This document shows positions 44,722 through 50,861 of a stretch of 50,861 nucleotides of DNA, one piece after another. Below the pieces are notes generated by a model. The model was not told where the DNA came from and did no database searches. It was given only the letters and a program-made list of their open reading frames with translations. The DNA lies in contig CBDCME010000048.1 of NCBI GenBank assembly GCA_965218865.1, positions 1 through 50,861 on the forward strand. The letters run 5' to 3'. The translations under genes and the position numbers were made by a program. Every line of letters begins with the position of its first letter. Position 1 is the stretch's first letter. Origin of the DNA: CBDCME01 sp965218865. Its GTDB lineage: Bacteria > Pseudomonadota > Alphaproteobacteria > JAAXGF01.

Positions 44722-46380
44722 TCAAATCGTGAATTCAAGTTTTCCGAGCCGTTGGGTCAACTTGAGATTCTCACGGTAATCAATGTCGAGCGCGATCAGC
44801 GCCGGTCCCTCCTGGCGGAAGGCCTCCTCCAAGGCCGGCTTGAGCTGATCAGCCGCCGTCAGCTTGCGACCCCAGATCCCGAACGCCTTGGCAAGCACCT
44901 CGAAGTCGGGATTGTTGAAGCTCAGCTTACTGTGACGTCCGTCGAAGGAGTTCTGTTGCTTCCACTTGATCAAGCCGTACTCGCCGTCGCACCAGACAAT
45001 GCAAACGACGTTGATCTTGTAGCGGGCCGCGGTCTCGAGATCCTGCACGTTCATGAGGAAGCCGGCGTCCCCGTTGATCGACAATACTTTACGATCGGGG
45101 AGGGCAATTTTCGCGCCGATCGACCCCGGCAGGGCAAAGCCCATGGTGCAAAACCCGTTCGAGATCAAACAGGTGTTGGCCTCGTCGCATTGGTAATACC
45201 GCGAGATCCACATCTTGTGCGCGCCCACGTCGGACAGCAGAATGTCGCCCGGGCCCATGAACTCGCGCACGTCCCACAGAACCTTCTGTGGTTTCATCGG
45301 GTAGGAGTTGTCGTCCTTTTCCATCGCGAAATCATCGAGGATTCGTTGCCGCAGCGGGGCCCTGTCCTTGATATCGAACAGGGGCAGCTTGTCGCTGTCG
45401 CCTTCGTCGAAGGCTTGATTCAATTGCCAGATGCCGTCGGCGACGTCGCAAGCGATATCCACCGTGGTGGTATATTCCTCGTCGATCTCGGCCGGCCAGA
45501 AATCGATGTGGACGATCTTCTTACCGCCGTGCTTGTTCCAGAAATGCGGCGAATACTCGACCAGGTCGTAACCGATCGAGACGACCACGTCGGACTCGTC
45601 CAGAGCCTGATTGATGTGGTCGCGACCTTGCAGGCCGAGAGTGAACAGGCAATGCTCGTCGCTACGCGGAACCGCGCCCTTCCCCATGAAGGTATTCACG
45701 ACCCCAATGCCGAGCTTGTGGGCCAGCGCCCGAAGTTGCGCCGCGGCGCGTTTGCGGACGGCCCCGTTACCGGCCAGGATGATGGGGCTTTTCGCCGCGG
45801 CGATGATTTCCACCGCCTGTTTAACCGCCTTATGGTCCGCGGCGGGCCGGCGGGTGTTGACGACCGGCAGGGGAGCGCCCTCGGTATCGTGTTCGGCGAT
45901 GTCTTCCGGAAGCTCGATGACCGTCGCGCCCGGCTTTTCGCCTTCGGCGAGCTTGAACGCCTTGCGTACCACCTCGGGGATATTCGCCGGGTGGAAGATC
46001 GTCTGGGCCCACTTCGATATCGGCCGGTACATGGCGATCGAATCCATGTTCTGGTGGCTTTCCTTATGGAGCCTTTCGGTGTCCGCCTGACCGATGATGC
46101 ACACCAACGGCGCCCGGTCCATATTGGCGTCGGCGACACCGGTAACCAGATTCGTGGCTCCCGGTCCGAGGGTTCCTAAACAAATGCCCGCCTTTCCGGT
46201 CAGTCGGCCATAGGTATCCGCCATGAACGCCGCCGCTTGCTCGTGCCGACAGAGCACGAACTTGATCGGGCTGTCGATCAAGGAGATCATGGTATCGGCA
46301 TTTTCCTCGCCCGGTATGCCGAAAATGTGAGTGACGCCTTCCGATTCAAGGCATTGGACGAATAGATCGGACGCCTTCAT
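44722..46380 (-). CDS. Acetolactate synthase large subunit (AlsS/IlvB-type)
   Basis: 552 aa from the ATG at 46380 (MKASDLFVQCLESEGVTHIF), preceded by a purine-rich GGGGGA. Thiamine-diphosphate enzyme joining two pyruvates to acetolactate. The catalytic Glu is in LCRHEQAAAFMADTYGRLTG. The central domain has SPIILAGNGAVRKRAAAQL. The ThDP/Mg motif is INGDAGFLMNVQDLETAARY with WCDGEYGLIKWKQQ. No small regulatory subunit (ilvH) is next to it, which fits the catabolic AlsS type or an orphan large subunit. The frame is intact, unlike many neighbours. Confidence 0.9.
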   Translation of the reverse strand: MKASDLFVQCLESEGVTHIFGIPGEENADTMISLIDSPIKFVLCRHEQAAAFMADTYGRLTGKAGICLGTLGPGATNLVTGVADANMDRAPLVCIIGQADTERLHKESHQNMDSIAMYRPISKWAQTIFHPANIPEVVRKAFKLAEGEKPGATVIELPEDIAEHDTEGAPLPVVNTRRPAADHKAVKQAVEIIAAAKSPIILAGNGAVRKRAAAQLRALAHKLGIGVVNTFMGKGAVPRSDEHCLFTLGLQGRDHINQALDESDVVVSIGYDLVEYSPHFWNKHGGKKIVHIDFWPAEIDEEYTTTVDIACDVADGIWQLNQAFDEGDSDKLPLFDIKDRAPLRQRILDDFAMEKDDNSYPMKPQKVLWDVREFMGPGDILLSDVGAHKMWISRYYQCDEANTCLISNGFCTMGFALPGSIGAKIALPDRKVLSINGDAGFLMNVQDLETAARYKINVVCIVWCDGEYGLIKWKQQNSFDGRHSKLSFNNPDFEVLAKAFGIWGRKLTAADQLKPALEEAFRQEGPALIALDIDYRENLKLTQRLGKLEFTI

Positions 46381-46623
46381 TGCGCATTTCCCCCGCGTGT
46401 GTCGTTCCTCGTGGCCAAAATTTGGGGCAACGGCCCACAAAGCCAATGTTGCCGGAAGAGGCCGTCGAGGCCGCGTGCAGAAAAAGCGTTTACGGTGTCT
46501 CTTAGAAACACACCGCCAAAATCATCCCTCCCTGCGCGCGGATCGCCGTCCGACGCGTTGACCCCGATAGAATGGTCGTCGGCACGACAGAGTCAACATA
46601 GTCGTCCGTGAAGAACCCTGATT

Positions 46624-47982
46624 TCAAGCTGAAGCGGCGATTGGGTTTGCGGTGGGGTGCGAGATGTCGCTGAGGAGCGCGGCCAGGATTTGGACAAACA
46701 AACGCCTCAGCCATTTGAGGACAAGGCGGTAGTTGTAGCCGGCGCCGGCGAGGATGGCGTTGATCTTGTCGCCGTCGCGGCCTTTGAGGAAGTTGCGCCC
46801 CAGCCTGCCATCGCTCTTGAGATGTCCGATCACGGCCTCGACGGCGGAGCGCCGCCTGAGCTCCTTCTTGATCGTCGGCGTGATGCCGCGTTTCTGGCCT
46901 GATCTAAAGACGCGGTGTTTGTTGGGGTAATCGTGGCCCTGGTATCCCTTGTCGACATAGATGCGCTCGGCCGATATCCCCGTCCAGCGTTCCATCTCTT
47001 CGATCACCTGCCTCAAGGTGTGGCCATCATAGGGATTGCCGTGGAAGGCCTTGACGTGGGCGACGAACTGGCCGCCGGGGGGGCGGGAATTGGTCGCCGC
47101 CACGGAGACCTTGCAGCCGAACTCGTACGGCTTGTGCGCCTTCCCTTTGCCGATGCATTCGACCTCGGGCGCGTGGAGCGAATAGACCTTGGGCAAGGGG
47201 TCGCGCCGCTTCTGGGTCGACACCCGCTCGGCCAGCCACAAGGGGCGGCGGAAGGTATCCCGTAGGCTCTCCTCCTGGGCCGTCTTGCGGCGGATGTCGC
47301 GGACGGTGCGCCCGAGATAGGTCTTGAGCTTGCGCAGGGCCTTGTTGGCCCGCTTGTGCTGTTTGGCATGGCGGTAGCGGCCTTGCATGATCAACGCCCT
47401 CTTGCCCAGGCGGGTATAGGACTGACGCAGGGCAATGCCGTGCTCCCGTGCCAGTCGCACCAGCCGCTCGCGGGCTCGTTGCATCAGTTTGGCGGCGGTC
47501 GGAAAGGCAATCGCCTTCTCTTGTACGGTGGTGTCCACCGTCACCCGCTCGAGGTCCTTCTCCCGCAGCGCCCCCACCCGGTGGGCCACGGCCAGGCTCT
47601 CCTGGAATACCTTCTCCAAACCTTCCGGCCCGATCCGGTCCCGCCACCGGGTCATCGACGAGCGCTCCATGGGCAGCTCATGCTGAAAGTACTCTTCGCC
47701 GCAGAAGCACTGGAAGTATGGGTCGTAGACCCAGCGCTCGCAGACCTCCTCATCCGAGAGATCGAACATATGCTTGAGGATGTGCAGCCCAACCATCAAC
47801 CGCGTCGGGACCCCCGGCCGACCCTCCTCCGAATACAAGGCTTCATAGGTCTCGTCGAAGAAAGTCCACGCGATCCGGCCCCCCAACACCACCAACTCGT
47901 GGCGCAGGTTGATGATGTTTTCGAACCGCGAGCGGAACAGGTCCTCTATTCCCGATGACACCTTGCGCGATGGCTTCATCAC
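46624..47982 (-). mobile_element. IS5-family (DUF772-type) transposase, intact
   Basis: 452 aa. DUF772 N-terminus (GRPGVPTRLMVGLHILKHMF, VYDPYFQCFCGEEYF), then the DDE catalytic part with Asp in VTVDTTVQEKAIAFPT, Asp in IYVDKGYQGHDYPNK and Glu in RSAVEAVIGHLKSDGRLGR. The long middle linker (RHAKQHKRANKALRKLKTYL) is usual in this subgroup. It is the only transposase in the window with a complete undisturbed frame apart from the integrase. Terminal repeats were not found with confidence. Confidence 0.88.
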
Positions 47983-48167
47983 AGTTCTCCAATCCCAATC
48001 GACGGGAGCAGAGAATCACGTTCCGCAACGGAAGGGAATCCCCAAAATCAATTATTTCAAATCGCAAGCTTTTCAGGCCCAAAACCCGTTTTCTTGCAAA
48101 TCCGATTACTTCGCCAAACCGAAAGAACTACCAACATCAGCCGCTTACGCGTTCTTCACGGGCGACT

Positions 48168-48438
48168 AGATAACCTGAAGGTGCACCACGCCAAGTGGGT
48201 CAAGGCCTGGACTCTGAGCCATCGCCACGAGATCGAGCTGTTCTACCTCCCGGCCCCCGAGTGCAACCCGGACGAATACTTGAACAACGATGTCAAGCAG
48301 AAGTTGCGCCAAAAGCCGCAGCCCGGCACCAAGGACGAACTGGACAAGAATACCCGCGCCGTCTTGCGCGCAATTCAGCGTTCATCGGATCGAGTGCGCG
48401 GTTACTTCCGCCCCCACCCCGTCAAATACGCCGCCTGA
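48168..48438 (+). pseudogene. 3' fragment of a second, different IS630-type transposase
   Basis: About 88 residues: DNLKVHHAKWVKAWTLSHRH, IELFYLPAPECNPDEYLNND, DRVRGYFRPHPVKYAA. It has the last catalytic residues (DNLxVHH, NPDEYLN) of an IS630 subgroup unlike the one at 42897-44060. The 5' portion is absent; upstream is IS5-element flank. Confidence 0.8.
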
Positions 48439-48917
48439 TCGTCAGGTGTCATATTAGGATATTAATAAGCCCGCTCCAATGTGAAATGCGACTCTCCAGA
48501 TGACTTCCTTTGATCAGCGAAAATCATAGCGCACGTATCGATGAGAAGAAAAAACGGCCCTGATCGGCCAATTTGCATCGCGATTTCGTCTCGTTGATGG
48601 GGAGACCAGAATGGCGGCTTCGGGTCACGTTCTGCCGATGCTGACACCGCCACCGCAGGGCCGCTGCCAGATGTTAAGTTGTCGTGGCAGGTGAGAAAGC
48701 TGCCATTCCGTCTCTAAATTCCGGTGCTGGGGGGTAAGCCGCCGCACATCACGGCCCATCAGATCGACAGCAGCTAGCCAACAGCGGTCGCGATGGGGCG
48801 ATGATGGAGCTTTGTTGAGATCGATATGCCGACGCTTAGGTTGATCCCAGTCGATTGGACGTGGCCAATGAAACCGTCCGCCCTTACCGCTAAGGGGCCG
48901 GACAAACCGTTGTCTCG
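48439..48917. other. About 480 bp without a recognisable gene
   Basis: Open frames here have no resemblance I can name. It lies between an IS630 fragment and the 3' end of the IS256-split gene and may be relic sequence from earlier insertions. Confidence 0.4.
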
Positions 48918-50861
48918 TCAATCCCTGACGAACAGCCGGTAATCGGGAGTCGGGTTCCAAGGGGAAGAGTACAGATACTCGCCTTTCTCGAGCTCGACGG
49001 GGTAATCCATGGTCATGCCGATGCTCTGATAGTCGCCCGAGATGCTGATCTTGGTGAACTTATGGATGGGATTCCTCCAGTCATGGCAATGTCCCGGCTG
49101 ATGTTGAAAAAGTGAGGTAGGCGTCATTCGCCTGGAACCGTTAGGCTCTGGGTGTTGAATCCATCAAGGAGAACGACGCCATGACCAAGACTACACGGAA
49201 CAGCCGCCTTTCGAAACTGTTGGAGATCCCGCTTCCTCTGTTGCCGCCGGCCTTGCCGGAGGCTTTTGATGATCTGCGCATGAGCGTGGATCGCTTTTGC
49301 CTGTTGGCCGGGGTGGAGACCCTGGGCGAGATGCTGGACGAGGATAGCGAGGTGCTCTGCGGAGCGCGCCACGCCCGCACGGCCGAGCGGCAGGGCCATC
49401 GCTGGGGGACAACCCAGAGCGAGATTGCCTATCACGGGGGCAAGGTGAAGCTGACGCGCCCGCGGGTGCGCGATCTTGCGGGCAAGGAGATGAGCTTGCC
49501 GAGCTGGGAGTTGCTCTCGGACCCGGCGCTTTTGCAGTCCTGGGCGATGAACATCATGCTGCTTACGGTTTCGACCCGCAAGTACGCGCGCGCCGTGCGC
49601 CTGCCCGGCGAGGCCAGCGGCGACTTGCCGGCACGCGCGGGCGATGCGACCTCGAAGTCCGCGGTCTCGCGGCGCTTCGTGGCCATGACGCGCAAGAAGC
49701 TGAAGGCCTTCCTGGCCAGCGACCTTTCGGATCTCGATCTCCTGGTCATCCAGATCGACGGGCTGCACGTCGGCGATCACGTGTTGCTGGCAGCTATTGG
49801 CATCGACGGCGCGGGCGAGAAGCATGTTCTAGGCCTGGCCGAAGGTGCCACGGAGAATGCCGCCACGGTGCAGGCGCTGCTCGACAACCTGACCGCCCGC
49901 GGCCTCGACCCGGAAGTGCCCCGGCTCTTCATCGTCGACGGCGCCAAGGCGCTCTCCAAGGCGATCAAGCGGACCTTCGGGCCGGTGGCCGCCCTCCAGC
50001 GCTGCCAGGTCCACAAGGGCCGCAACATCATCGAGCGCCTCGACGAAAGCCTTCATGCCGGCGTCAAGAAGGCGCTCAGGCAAGCCTGGGACCAAGACGA
50101 TGCCGAGAAAGCCGAACGCCTCATGAAGAACCTGGCGCGCCGCCTGGAGACCGAGGCCCTCGGCGTTTCGGCTTCCATCCTGGAGGGCCTGGATGAGATC
50201 CTCACCGTGATCCGCTTGGGCCTGCCGCCCAAGCTCAGGCGCTCCTTGGCCTGCACCAACGCCATCGAGAATGCCTTGGGAACGGTCAGGATGGTGCAGC
50301 ACAATGTCAAGCGCTGGCGCAACGCCGAGATGGCCTTGCGATGGACCGCCGCCGGCCTCCTGGAAGCCCAAAAGACCTCCGTCGCCTCAAGGCCTACCGG
50401 CAACTCCCCATCCTCAGAGCTGCCCTCGAGGATCACGTGAAAAAGGCAAAAGCGAAAAGCGCCATTGAAACCATCAAAGAGGCCGCCTAGCCTCGAAGCC
50501 CAACCATGCCTGCCTCGCCTTTTTCAACAGAGCATGGGACATCGCCCCAGTCATAATCATAGTGACGCAACCAGAACCCGACGAGGTAGGGAACGTTAAC
50601 GTTGGTCACCCGGAAAATGTATTCTCCCGGCTCGACTTCGAGATCCTCGGCATCGGCCATCCGTTCGCCGGCGGTGTCCGCGTTGATCGCCTCGCAATCG
50701 GCCTTCGACGAGGACACGAACCCTCGGTCGACACCGTTTTCCGATTCGACAAACTGGCAAGCGACTTGTGTCAGCTCGATGACCCGCGGTTCAGCCCTGC
50801 AATCTCGGACCAAGAAAACGGCCAGAGAAAGCGAGACTATTCCGGCTGTGGCGTAGGTCGT
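48918..50861 (-). pseudogene. Small exported protein, interrupted by IS256; 5' end outside the window
   Basis: The gene enters from the right edge with a hydrophobic, signal-like segment (TTYATAGIVSLSLAVFLVRD), then IELTQVACQFVESENGVDRG, EVEPGEYIFRVTNVNVPYLV and GFWLRHYDYDW. At 50554 the IS256 target duplication begins. On the other side the frame continues RNPIHKFTKISISGDYQSIG, YPVELEKGEYLYSSPWNPT and PDYRLFVRD to the stop at 48918. Removing the IS and one 8-bp repeat restores one frame. The beta-rich pattern and GEYLY(S)xPxNPTPDY end suggest a cupredoxin-like periplasmic fold, but I do not recognise the family. Confidence 0.75.
49085..50546 (+). mobile_element. IS256-family element with 8-bp target duplication; transposase frameshifted near its end
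   Basis: 1,462 bp, ends GGCAATGTCCC and the inverse of GGCGATGTCCC. It is flanked by CCAGTCAT (49077-49084 and 50547-50554). Transposase from 49181: Asp in LLVIQIDGLHVGDHV, Asp in RLFIVDGAKALSKAIK, Glu in SLACTNAIENALGTV, the mutator-type DDE set. Near 50372 an A is missing in CCCAAAAGACC. The expected end DLRRLKAYRQLPILRAALED runs in the next frame to 50490. Repaired length is about 436 aa. Confidence 0.92.

Noticed and set aside
44491..46179. A 562-codon plus-strand open frame
   Set aside because: Antisense of the acetolactate synthase gene, which has all its family motifs on the minus strand.
48625..48960. A 111-codon minus-strand open frame
   Set aside because: It overlaps the end of the IS256-split gene, lacks any family likeness, and has no convincing ribosome site.

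Overview
The window reads as a GC-rich alphaproteobacterial chromosome segment, most like the Rhodospirillales. The evidence is FliX, FlbD, CtrA next to fliI-fliJ, the che order cheA-W-Y-B-R, a short FlgJ holding only the rod-binding domain, and an alphaproteobacterial-type CheY and DksA. It is a flagellar and chemotaxis superlocus heavily invaded by insertion sequences (IS). The species cannot be named from the sequence.

Layout. 1-4216: an IS110 transposase and two tandem tyrosine integrases, the first truncated. 4379-10052 (+): the 3' remnant of cheA, then cheW, cheY, cheB (in-frame stop) and cheR (two IS insertions and a frameshift). 10176-10925 (-): ctrA with an in-frame stop at codon 25. 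11032-11870: a decayed ISAs1-type transposase. 12062-13791 (+): fliI and fliJ (fliJ with an in-frame stop). 13907-26152 (-): one long run transcribed fliF-fliG-fliH-fliN-motA-flbD-flhA-flhF-flhG-fliK. 26231-32501 (-): fliC-flaG-fliD-fliS and a second fliK-like 5' end fused to an IS630 fragment. 32859-34147 (+): two small genes, one coiled-coil and one with ankyrin repeats. 34237-39468 (-): flgI-flgJ-flgN-flgK-flgL-fliW. 39751-40360 (+): fliX, split by a 190-bp insertion/duplication. 40461-41695: dksA and a LuxR-type response regulator. 41800-50861: gene remnants (beta-hydroxylase-like, RTX-like, tetraheme cytochrome, small exported protein) cut by IS630 and IS256 elements, with an apparently intact acetolactate synthase and an IS5-type transposase.

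How the genes fit together. FliF/FliG/FliN/MotA form the basal body and motor; FlhA, FliH, FliI and FliJ form the export apparatus; FlhF/FlhG set number and site; FlgI/J/K/L, FliD and FliC form ring, junctions, cap and filament. FliS, FlgN and FliW are chaperones or regulators, and FlbD/FliX with sigma-54 would time the late genes. I find a sigma-54 (-24/-12) promoter upstream of flgI and repeated GGCA-N5-TGCC palindromes upstream of flgI and fliC, which are good FlbD-site candidates.

State of the locus. At least ten flagellar or chemotaxis genes carry single-base frameshifts, in-frame stops or insertions (cheB, cheR, ctrA, fliJ, flhA, flbD, fliH, fliD, flgK, fliX). FlhF has Arg in place of the P-loop Gly. 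Taken literally, the cell could not build a chemotactic flagellum. Several lesions sit in homopolymers and could be sequencing errors; the IS insertions with clean target duplications and the in-frame stops are harder to explain that way.
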